The notes under the pieces: model-generated
What the model saw: the letters and a program-made list of their open reading frames with translations, nothing else
The model's database searches: none
What the model was told of the DNA's origin: nothing
From: Alphaproteobacteria bacterium UBA1002
GTDB lineage: Bacteria > Pseudomonadota > Alphaproteobacteria > Rickettsiales > UBA998
Length of the DNA stretch: 21,703 bases
Reading direction: 5' to 3'
NCBI GenBank assembly: GCA_002291845.1
Contig: DBAU01000091.1
Coordinates: 1-21,703, forward strand
In this document: positions 15,087-21,703 of the stretch, in pieces
How positions within the stretch are numbered: position 1 is the first letter of the stretch
How the letters are laid out: every line of letters starts with the position of its first letter
Translations under genes and position numbers: made by a program

Positions 15087-15857
15087 ATGACATCTTCTCC
15101 CAGCAGCGTATTTATTGACAATGTCTCGATTAAGTTCAGGCTTTATCATAATAATGCACCCTCGCTGAAAGAGCAGTTTGCGGGTGTTTTCAGAAGGCGA
15201 GCCGTGCCCTCCCACTCTGATTTTCTGGCGCTGGATCACTGTTCACTACAAATTAACAATGGTGATCGGCTGGGCATTATCGGCTCGAACGGGGCGGGAA
15301 AATCCACCCTGCTAAAAGCCATCTGTCGTATTTATGAGCCAAGCTCTGGCAAGATTACCGTCTCTGGGCGTATTGCGCCGTTGCTTGAGATTGGTGCTGG
15401 ATTTCACCCGGAGTTTACAGGGCGGGAGAATATCTACCTTAATGGTGCTATTCTGGGCTTCTCAAAAGCAGAGCTGCGCGCCATGGAAGCAGATGTGATC
15501 GCGTTTGCTGAGCTGGAAGAGTTTATTGATACGCCGGTGAAATATTATTCCAGCGGCATGTATTTGCGACTGGCATTTTCTCTGGCGACAGCCATGCATC
15601 CAGACATTCTGGTACTGGATGAAATGTTTGCCGGGGGTGATGCATCGTTTGTTGATAAGGCCACCACGCGCATGTATCAGTTTATTGATCGCGCCAGCAT
15701 CATGATTATGGTCAGTCACCAGGAGTCACTGGTTCGCGAATTATGTAACCGTGTCATCTGGATGGACCATGGTAAAATCATTGATGACGGTAAGCCGGAT
15801 GAGGTGATGGACCGCTATTTATCGAAGAAGCCCCTTACCCAAGGAGCGCATCCGTGA
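15087..15857 (+). CDS. wzt: ABC exporter ATP-binding protein (Wzt/KpsT type)
   Basis: This 256-residue ATPase pairs with the permease. Visible motifs are Walker A GSNGAGKST at 66-74, the signature YSSGMYLRLAF at 154-164, Walker B DILVLDE at 173-179 and the switch His211. The segment PLLEIGAGFHPEFTGRENIYLNG is characteristic of polysaccharide exporters. It stops soon after the nucleotide-binding domain, so it lacks the C-terminal carbohydrate-binding domain of O-antigen-selective Wzt proteins. This suggests export that does not require recognition of a terminal cap. The next gene starts on its stop codon (GTGA overlap). Confidence 0.93.
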   Translation: MTSSPSSVFIDNVSIKFRLYHNNAPSLKEQFAGVFRRRAVPSHSDFLALDHCSLQINNGDRLGIIGSNGAGKSTLLKAICRIYEPSSGKITVSGRIAPLLEIGAGFHPEFTGRENIYLNGAILGFSKAELRAMEADVIAFAELEEFIDTPVKYYSSGMYLRLAFSLATAMHPDILVLDEMFAGGDASFVDKATTRMYQFIDRASIMIMVSHQESLVRELCNRVIWMDHGKIIDDGKPDEVMDRYLSKKPLTQGAHP

Positions 15858-16378
15858 AACCCTGTGTGATTGGAAAAAGCATTAATTTCAGAGAGGTCAC
15901 AGAGGCCGATGCGGAATTCATTTTAAGCCTGCGTACAGATCCGTCGTTGAACACGCATTTGTCCCATGTCGAGAATGATCTAGAGAAGCAAAAAGAGTTT
16001 ATCCGTAGATATCAAACCAGCCTTACCGATTACTATTTTATTATTACTACGAAGGATCATGAGCCGATTGGCACGATTCGGATTTACGATGTTCAACAGG
16101 ACAGTTTTTGCTGGGGAAGCTGGATTCTGCTTCCAAATAAGCGACCAAAGGGGGCCGCGATCGAGTCCCTGCTCATGATCTTTGATTATGGCTTTTTTGG
16201 CCTGCACTATGCGTATGCACGCTCTGATGTGCGAAGGAATAATCAGAAAAGTCTGAGTCTTCATTCCCTGTTTCGCACCACCGTGGTTGATGAAGATGAA
16301 TTAAATTTTTATTTTAAATACACGCGAGACCAGTATTTGGAAGTGCGCAAGGGTCTTCTCCACCATCTGCCGGGGTGA
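15854..16378 (+). CDS. GNAT-family acetyltransferase
   Basis: This is a 174-residue GNAT acetyltransferase of the RimJ/RimL/PseH-like type. The N-terminal part has INFREVTEADAEFILSLR, the central strands IGTIRIYDV and WGSWILLPNKRPKGA form the acetyl-CoA site, and VRRNNQKSLSLHSLFRTT near the end matches the family's Asn-containing helix. In a glycan locus such enzymes usually acetylate the amino group of a nucleotide-linked amino sugar. The 3-amino sugar made by the aminotransferase at 20138 is a plausible acceptor, but this is inference. It starts with GTG overlapping the wzt stop by four bases, with AAGGAG at 15841-15846. Confidence 0.82.
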   Translation: MKPCVIGKSINFREVTEADAEFILSLRTDPSLNTHLSHVENDLEKQKEFIRRYQTSLTDYYFIITTKDHEPIGTIRIYDVQQDSFCWGSWILLPNKRPKGAAIESLLMIFDYGFFGLHYAYARSDVRRNNQKSLSLHSLFRTTVVDEDELNFYFKYTRDQYLEVRKGLLHHLPG

Positions 16379-16384
16379 CAAGCA

Positions 16385-17917
16385 TTGTTAGCTTCCGCGA
16401 ATCTTCCTAAAGAGCATCACTTGCATGCGCGAATAAAGAAAAATTTCCGTCGCTTTTCCCGGTTGGTTGATGCTGCACAAAGGGCCACCGCACCGGAAGT
16501 CAAAGCCCAACGTTGTGCGCAGGCAGCGCTTTTTGCAACGCATCATCCTTGCGGGATTCTCTACTCCTGTGCCTTGGAGACCATGCTTCAGGAAGTCGCG
16601 CAAACCATTCCTGTATGTACGCATGAACCTTTTTCGCAGGGACGGTTTTTGCATGTGATGACGCGTAGTTATTTAAGTGGCGGACATACGCGTGTTGTTG
16701 AGCGATGGATTGATGCATCCCCTGCGAACCAGCGCCATGATGTGGTGCTTATCAGCCAGGGAAAAAGGCCCGTACCAAGATTATTAGAGAAAGTGGCACA
16801 GCAGAAGAATGGCGAAGTTTTTCAGCTTTCTGAGGGGATGGTTTGTGAAAAGGCACGCGAGCTTCGTGCGATTGCAGGGAGGTACGAGGCCGTTATCCTT
16901 CACACGCACCAGTATGACGTGGTTCCCGTCGTGGCTTTTGCATCTGAGGAGTTCCGCCGCCCAGTTATTTTATTCAACCATTGTGATCACCTTTTCTGGG
17001 TCGGTGCCTCTATTTCTGATTTAGTCGTTAATTTCCGCACAACCACGTTGGAGCTTGGTCGGCAAGCCAGAACAATACAGGAGGATGCCGTATTGCCGCT
17101 ACCCATGGTGGCTTTACCTGATAAGCAGTTTATTCAATCCGAGAGTGCGACGGCAATTAAGGCATCACTAGGATTTCCATCTGATAGCAAGGTTATTGTT
17201 ACGGTGGCGTCGGCCTATAAATATAAAGCCGTTGCTGGCTTTGATTTTCTTGCAACAATACAAGAGATTCTATCGCGTGAGCCAAAAGCAGTGCTATTAG
17301 CTATTGGTCCTACGGAGCAAGAGCCAGAATGGCGAAAGCTACGCGAGATGACCAGTGGACGCGTACGTGCTATAGGTATTGTGCCTGCCAGTGAGCTTGA
17401 TCGGTATTTGTTTATTGCCGATGTTGCGCTCGAATCATTTCCGGTCAATTCGCCAACCGCGTTGATGGAAATCGCACGCTACAAGATTCCCTGTTTGACG
17501 TTAAGAACGCCTGCTGAATCTGTGGATCCTTTTATTGAGGCGGGAATCGTTTGTAATGATATTGAGGATCTTATAGTACGTACCGTCTCTATGCTGCATC
17601 AGCCACAAGGCGCTGAAGTGCTATATTCTATCCTGCAGCGTGATGCCCTGCCGGACGGATTTTCTAAGAAGCTCGCTGAGCTCTATGCATCCTTTCCAGT
17701 ACAACATCAATTCCGCCAACCCCTGCCAGATCCGGTCAGAAGCATTTCTGATCTGGAATATTTTATAGCTGAGAATAATTTTGCTCAGCCATTTACCTGG
17801 CGCAGCTTTGCCTTGGGTATGGCCCGTCGCCTGATGACCCTTTATGTAAACTCGTTCTACCCGATAGGTCTAACATCCAGGCACTATAACTACTTAAACA
17901 GTTTTGGGCTTTTGTAA
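16385..17917 (+). CDS. GT-B fold glycosyltransferase
   Basis: This is a 510-residue probable glycosyltransferase with the two-domain GT-B layout. The N-terminal half contains VMTRSYLSGGHTRVVERWI, the donor/acceptor Gly loop seen in GT4-like enzymes, and VILFNHCDHLFW. The C-terminal half has KVIVTVASAYKYK and ALESFPVNSPTALMEIARYKIPCL, which matches the nucleotide-sugar-binding E-x7-E region of GT4. It lacks membrane segments, so it should act on the cytoplasmic face. The start is a TTG six bases after the GNAT stop, with GGGGTG before it; the next in-frame ATGs lie well inside. Linkage and sugar specificity are unknown. It ends five bases from the convergent GT61 gene. Confidence 0.78.
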   Translation: MLASANLPKEHHLHARIKKNFRRFSRLVDAAQRATAPEVKAQRCAQAALFATHHPCGILYSCALETMLQEVAQTIPVCTHEPFSQGRFLHVMTRSYLSGGHTRVVERWIDASPANQRHDVVLISQGKRPVPRLLEKVAQQKNGEVFQLSEGMVCEKARELRAIAGRYEAVILHTHQYDVVPVVAFASEEFRRPVILFNHCDHLFWVGASISDLVVNFRTTTLELGRQARTIQEDAVLPLPMVALPDKQFIQSESATAIKASLGFPSDSKVIVTVASAYKYKAVAGFDFLATIQEILSREPKAVLLAIGPTEQEPEWRKLREMTSGRVRAIGIVPASELDRYLFIADVALESFPVNSPTALMEIARYKIPCLTLRTPAESVDPFIEAGIVCNDIEDLIVRTVSMLHQPQGAEVLYSILQRDALPDGFSKKLAELYASFPVQHQFRQPLPDPVRSISDLEYFIAENNFAQPFTWRSFALGMARRLMTLYVNSFYPIGLTSRHYNYLNSFGLL

Positions 17918-17922
17918 GTGAC

Positions 17923-19362
17923 TTAGAAGTTATGGGATTCGCTTCTCAGATCACTCAGGCTGATAGAAAAATCATCATGAATGCTTTCGCATTTTTTATT
18001 GAGCGTGTCGCCTAAAATATAGCGTATTTTTTTTCCGGTCGCGCAGGCCATGTTCTGCCAATACCAGTAAATCATATCTGGCATTTTACTGATGATGATA
18101 AATATATCCGCCTCTGGCTGCGCAAAGATAAGATTAGCCATCGCCGCTCCGGTCGGGCCAATGATTTTCTTTGCATTTCGGAAAAGGTGAAATTGCTGCG
18201 CAAAGGTCAGCTCTTCCGGATTAATGATGACGTAGCCGAGGCCTTTAAAGTACGCTTCCACCTCAGCATTGTTTATTAAACAACGCACCTTGGAAGTTCG
18301 TTTAAGGTAGATTTTCTCAGGCCACGATGCATCGTTTGCATAAGGAACGCTGTGTGCAATTTTCTCGCACATGAAACGCAATGCGTGTGAGTTAAATGTG
18401 CCGTGGGAATGTCCTTCAAGCGAATTTTTTCTGCGTTGAAAAGGGATGTAGCCCGCGCACGATGTGACATATAATTCTGATACATTCAGTGTGCGCCCGA
18501 TAGGAAGCGCAATGAATGTTCGTGCTATATCGGATACCATCGCGACAGAAGCCAGCATGTTTTCATGCAGCCCAGCGTTCAGTACAATAGGGATCTCTTT
18601 AAGGCGCTCTTGGTTACAGAAAACCGCGATGCGTGGTAAAACCTCCGTCAGCCAGTGCGCATAATTTGCGGCGCATGCATCAATAAACGTGGCAGCGCTG
18701 GGAATTGTTTCAGGCGAAGCATCGTGAATATGCCAGCTGATCTGCTTCTTCTCTGGGCGTATGAGTGCTCTGCCATGGAGCTCCTCGCTCGTGTAATCTT
18801 TACGGAAGTCGTATAAGTCATGATGATATACCCGGTCATCCGCCCATACGAAATTTGTTCCGCCGTGTAACTTGGCAGAGCGAACTTTGGTGACGTACAC
18901 CTCCGGGAACGCAAATTGTGTTTGCGGTGCGATGAGGTGCTGCTCATGTGCGGGGGTAACGGCAGGAGTGGCTGTTTTCACAAGGCTGGCTGGCGCCAAC
19001 ACAATACGCTTCATGCTATCTTCGTTCGCGGCCTCTTGCAGCGGTGTTAATGGGCGCCACTCACTCTGAATATGCAAGAAAACAGTCAAATACGAAGCAT
19101 ATCCGCGCTGCCACAGAAAAATAATGACACGACGCAACAAGGGATAGGGCTTCACATACTTCTCGTAAGCTTTTCCTATCCATGTTGCCTTAAATTTTGC
19201 GAGCAGGCCGTGCGCGTGTGCCCCGGTGGGGGGCAAAGCACGTATTGTCATTCTGGGGGGGCTTGGGAAGGTAGGCAACGTAATGGCCTCAGGATTTTTA
19301 CTCTGACAAGCAGAAACAATCTTTACATTTTGCAACATGTGAAAATCAGAAGGTACATGCAT
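17923..19362 (-). CDS. family 61 glycosyltransferase (DUF563)
   Basis: This is a 479-residue predicted glycosyltransferase of family 61. The diagnostic pieces are in the C-terminal half: AANYAHWLTEVLPRI, IPIVLNAGLHENM, KIYLKRTSKVRCLINNAEVE, GYVIINPEELTFAQQFHLF and IIGPTGAAMANLIFA. The first 130 or so residues are not recognisable and include a basic, aromatic stretch (YEKYVKPYPLLRRVIIFLWQRG). It points against the rest of the polysaccharide locus and has low GC, so it may have been added separately. The ATG at 19362 lacks a clear ribosome site; an internal ATG eight codons on (19338) is no better. Donor sugar unknown. Confidence 0.85.
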   Translation of the reverse strand: MHVPSDFHMLQNVKIVSACQSKNPEAITLPTFPSPPRMTIRALPPTGAHAHGLLAKFKATWIGKAYEKYVKPYPLLRRVIIFLWQRGYASYLTVFLHIQSEWRPLTPLQEAANEDSMKRIVLAPASLVKTATPAVTPAHEQHLIAPQTQFAFPEVYVTKVRSAKLHGGTNFVWADDRVYHHDLYDFRKDYTSEELHGRALIRPEKKQISWHIHDASPETIPSAATFIDACAANYAHWLTEVLPRIAVFCNQERLKEIPIVLNAGLHENMLASVAMVSDIARTFIALPIGRTLNVSELYVTSCAGYIPFQRRKNSLEGHSHGTFNSHALRFMCEKIAHSVPYANDASWPEKIYLKRTSKVRCLINNAEVEAYFKGLGYVIINPEELTFAQQFHLFRNAKKIIGPTGAAMANLIFAQPEADIFIIISKMPDMIYWYWQNMACATGKKIRYILGDTLNKKCESIHDDFSISLSDLRSESHNF

Positions 19363-19691
19363 ACAGGTTTATAACAGATAAATCATTCTTAAAGCGAGCG
19401 TGCACCTTGACCATGACAAAAAAGGTCTGTCCATTTGTTTTTGCTGCTTTTGCTTAAATATACAAGCACTACTGCGCGTAGAGTCGCCATCATAATGGCT
19501 CGCCAACCCTCCTGTGGATGTGGAATCAAGTAATATAGGCATTCTGCCGCGGATAATGCCTACAATATTCTTTCATTATGCATAGGAAATGTTATAGATT
19601 TTTATCTGTCTGCGGCCGGATGACGATGCCAACAATTGCATCTTCATGGGTTCGTGTATTGAGGTAAAACAAACATATTTAATCAGTATCT
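19363..19691. other. 329-base divergent intergenic region
   Basis: AT-rich and without a credible gene. On the plus strand TTGTTT at 19435-19440 and TATACA at 19459-19464, 18 bases apart, form a weak promoter candidate for the sugar-biosynthesis pair and would leave an untranslated leader of about 220 bases. An imperfect inverted repeat, GATGC/GCATC at 19625-19629/19638-19642, lies 50 bases before the next start. Confidence 0.4.
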
Positions 19692-20141
19692 GTGACGGAA
19701 AAATCTCCCCAATCGGCTGGCAAAGCACAAAATCTTCAGGCGCATGTTTTTGACTTGCCCCGGATTAATGACCCACGCGGAAATCTGACCTTTATTGAGG
19801 GGGGCAATCACGTTCCTTTCGACATCAAGCGGATTTATTACCTCTATGATGTGCCAGGCGGGGCTTCGCGAGCGGCGCATGGCCATAAAAAACTTCAACA
19901 GGTGATGATTGCCATGTCAGGCAGCTTCGATGTCACCCTGGATGATGGGTACGAGCGTCGCCGTTTCACCCTGAACCGGTCCTATCAGGGCCTTTATGTA
20001 CCCAAAATGATGTGGCGTGATCTCGATAACTTTTCCTCAGGCGCGGTTTGCATGGTGCTGGCCTCGGAGGTTTATGACGAGTCGGATTATTACCGTCACT
20101 ATCCCGATTTCCTAGAAGCAGTGCATCGTAGTGGCGTATGA
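19692..20141 (+). CDS. dTDP-4-keto-6-deoxyhexose 3,4-ketoisomerase (FdtA/QdtA-like)
   Basis: This 149-residue cupin-fold sugar isomerase is of the FdtA/QdtA/TylM3 group. It moves the keto group of dTDP-4-keto-6-deoxyglucose from C4 to C3, so that an aminotransferase can act at C3. The hallmark is RAAHGHKKLQQV with His63 and His65, preceded by IKRIYYLYDVPGG and followed by GSFDVTLDDG and LYVPKMMWRDL. The product stereochemistry (gluco versus galacto, QdtA versus FdtA) cannot be decided by eye. It starts with GTG without an obvious ribosome site. Its stop overlaps the aminotransferase start (ATGA), so the two are translationally coupled. Confidence 0.88.
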   Translation: MTEKSPQSAGKAQNLQAHVFDLPRINDPRGNLTFIEGGNHVPFDIKRIYYLYDVPGGASRAAHGHKKLQQVMIAMSGSFDVTLDDGYERRRFTLNRSYQGLYVPKMMWRDLDNFSSGAVCMVLASEVYDESDYYRHYPDFLEAVHRSGV

Positions 20142-21259
20142 ATTCCGTTCCTTTTCTTGATCTTAAGCGCTTAAACGGTGAGTTAAGCGGGCCTTTGCAA
20201 GAGGCGTTTGCACGTGTCATGGACTCCGGATGGTACATCATGGGGCCAGAGGTGGAGGCTTTTGAAGCTGAATTTGCCGCCTATTGCGAGACAAAATACT
20301 GTCTTGGCGTGGCCAATGGGCTAGATGCGCTTCATCTTTTGTTGCGTGCGTATGAGGTGGGGCCCGGCGATGAGGTCATCGTTCCCCCAAATACTTTCAT
20401 CGCAACGTGGCTTGCTGTCACCCAGGCGGGTGCTACGCCAGTGGCCGTTGAGCCGGATCCCGCTACCCATAACCTCAATCCGGAGCGCATTGAGGCGGCG
20501 ATTACACCGCGTACCCGAGCCATCATGCCCGTTCACCTTTACGGCCAACCAGCGGATATGGATCCGATTATGGCCATTGCAGAACATCATGGCCTTGTGG
20601 TGATCGAAGATGCGGCTCAGGCGCAGGGCGCACGCTATAAAGGACGCCGCGTGGGATCGCTTGGTCATGCCGCCGCCACCAGTTTTTACCCAGGGAAGAA
20701 TCTAGGGGCTTTGGGGGATGGTGGAGCCGTGCTGACCAGTGATCCTGCCATTCGCGATAAAGTTCGTATGTTACGAAATTACGGCTCTACCGTGAAATAT
20801 CGGCACGATATGCAGGGCTACAACTCGCGGCTGGATGAGTTACAGGCCGCATTTCTTCGCGTGAAGCTGGCCGTGCTTGATACGTGGAATGATCAGCGGC
20901 GTGGGGTGGCGGCGGCCTACACCGCGAGCCTTCTTGACCTGCCTTTAACGCTTCCTTTTGTACCCGACTGGGCTGAGCCCGTGTGGCACTTGTACGTGGT
21001 TCGTTCGTCCCATCGTGACGCGCTGCAAACGCATTTGACAGATAATGGGATAGGTACAGTGATTCATTATCCCACGCCGCCTCATCGGCAGACGTGTTAT
21101 GCGGGCTATTCAGGCTTGCTGCCTATCGCAGAACAATTGGCGAATGAGGTGATTAGCCTTCCGCTTTCGCCGGTACAGACCGCTGAGGAAACGGCTCAGG
21201 TTATTTCTACGCTATCCGCGTTTTACTCTGAGCATAAACGGACTGCGACCTCCGCCTGA
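20138..21259 (+). CDS. DegT/DnrJ/EryC1-type sugar 3-aminotransferase (FdtB/QdtB-like)
   Basis: This 373-residue PLP enzyme should aminate the 3-keto sugar made by the preceding isomerase. It opens with VPFLDLKRLN and has GVANGLDALHLLLRAY, PPNTFIATWLAVTQAGATPV, EDAAQAQGA at 157-165 and the PLP lysine Lys187 in SFYPGKNLGALGDGGAV. The later RNYGSTVKYRHDMQGYNSRLDELQAAFL block is also typical. Length and motifs are complete. Together with the isomerase it implies a dTDP-3-amino-3,6-dideoxyhexose as a building block; the dTDP-glucose genes (RmlA, RmlB) must lie elsewhere. N-acetylation could come from the GNAT encoded at 15854. Confidence 0.93.
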   Translation: MNSVPFLDLKRLNGELSGPLQEAFARVMDSGWYIMGPEVEAFEAEFAAYCETKYCLGVANGLDALHLLLRAYEVGPGDEVIVPPNTFIATWLAVTQAGATPVAVEPDPATHNLNPERIEAAITPRTRAIMPVHLYGQPADMDPIMAIAEHHGLVVIEDAAQAQGARYKGRRVGSLGHAAATSFYPGKNLGALGDGGAVLTSDPAIRDKVRMLRNYGSTVKYRHDMQGYNSRLDELQAAFLRVKLAVLDTWNDQRRGVAAAYTASLLDLPLTLPFVPDWAEPVWHLYVVRSSHRDALQTHLTDNGIGTVIHYPTPPHRQTCYAGYSGLLPIAEQLANEVISLPLSPVQTAEETAQVISTLSAFYSEHKRTATSA

Positions 21260-21278
21260 GCTGGCCTTGGGCACATTT

Positions 21279-21703
21279 TTACCCCGGCTTTCGAATGAGT
21301 TGATCGACTGCATGGAGAAAATTTGAACGATCCTGTCTGGTAAAGGGGACGTTGTAGCCTTTGCTTTCGCCGGCTTCGCGGAGATAGGCGTTAAATTCGC
21401 GCATGGCGAGGGCAGCGCCAATGGACTCTTTCGTGAAGATGCGTCCATTGGGTGCGAGGGCATCGGCCTGCTTCTCCAGCACGCGCGCGGCGAGAGGGAT
21501 ATCACTGGTAATAATAATGTCGCCTGGCTGGGCCTTCTCCACGATCCAGTCATCCGCGGCATCGAAGCCATCGCTCACCATGATGGAATGCACGTTGGGA
21601 CGGCCCGCAGTGTAGGTGCCGGAGTTGCTGACCATATAGACGCGGAGGTCAAACCGTTCAGCAACGCGGATGATTTCCTGTTTCACCGGGCAGGCATCGG
21701 CAT
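21279..21703 (-). CDS. yaiI: YaiI/UPF0178 (DUF188) family protein, start outside window
   Basis: This is the C-terminal 141 codons of a YaiI/YqxD-type protein. At the window edge the frame reads ADACPVKQEI, the family's conserved opening, so an apparent GTG start at 21686 is internal and the true start lies a few codons beyond base 21703. Further motifs are SNSG, VSDGFDAADDWIVEKAQPGDIIITSDIPLA and LREAG...GYNVPFTRQDRSNFL. The family resembles PIN-like nucleases, but its function is not established. It is convergent with the aminotransferase gene, 19 bases apart. Confidence 0.92.
   Translation of the reverse strand, partial: ADACPVKQEIIRVAERFDLRVYMVSNSGTYTAGRPNVHSIMVSDGFDAADDWIVEKAQPGDIIITSDIPLAARVLEKQADALAPNGRIFTKESIGAALAMREFNAYLREAGESKGYNVPFTRQDRSNFLHAVDQLIRKPG

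Noticed and set aside
21279..21686. Complete 135-residue protein starting with GTG at 21686
   Set aside because: The frame continues to the window edge with the conserved ADACPVK opening of the family, so the GTG codon is internal.

Overview
The window looks like a Gram-negative chromosome, most probably a member of the Pseudomonadota and perhaps an alphaproteobacterium. The grounds are a Wzm/Wzt polysaccharide exporter, a giant RTX protein of the type I secreted class, a bufferin-type operon and proteobacterial gene styles. I cannot name a genus. No rRNA, tRNA, IS element, CRISPR array or phage gene was seen.

Region 1 (about 1-3250) is a metal-stress unit. A TetR-family repressor gene on the minus strand faces a plus-strand operon. 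The operon encodes a small Cys-rich exported peptide (bufferin precursor, BufA-like), a single protein joining the DUF692 (BufB) and DUF2063 (BufC) modification partners, and a DoxX membrane protein. A perfect 16-bp palindrome lies 27 bp before the bufA start, and a very strong hairpin sits between bufA and the fused modification gene.

Region 2 (about 3300-7050) is GC-rich and rich in photorepair genes. It holds a full-length photolyase/cryptochrome-family protein, a VOC-fold protein, an MGMT-like small protein and, on the minus strand, a photolyase split into two overlapping genes. In the split pair the FAD-binding half is encoded first and the antenna-like alpha/beta half second.

Region 3 (7141-13857, minus) is one 2238-codon gene for a secreted cadherin/RTX protein. 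From N to C terminus it has a Pro/Thr/Ser-rich N-terminal region, a dystroglycan-type cadherin domain, five cadherin repeats, two VCBS-like domains, a second dystroglycan-type domain and four blocks of calcium-binding nonapeptides ending in a C-terminal secretion tail. A nine-base G run (coding strand) lies inside it.

Region 4 (14298-21259) is a surface-polysaccharide locus of lower GC over most of its length. It encodes Wzm and Wzt, a GNAT acetyltransferase, a GT-B glycosyltransferase, an inverted family-61 glycosyltransferase, and an FdtA/QdtA-like dTDP-sugar 3,4-ketoisomerase with its DegT-type aminotransferase. Together these suggest synthesis of a dTDP-3-amino-3,6-dideoxyhexose, its transfer into a glycan and ABC export of that glycan. 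The window closes inside a minus-strand YaiI/UPF0178 gene whose start lies outside.
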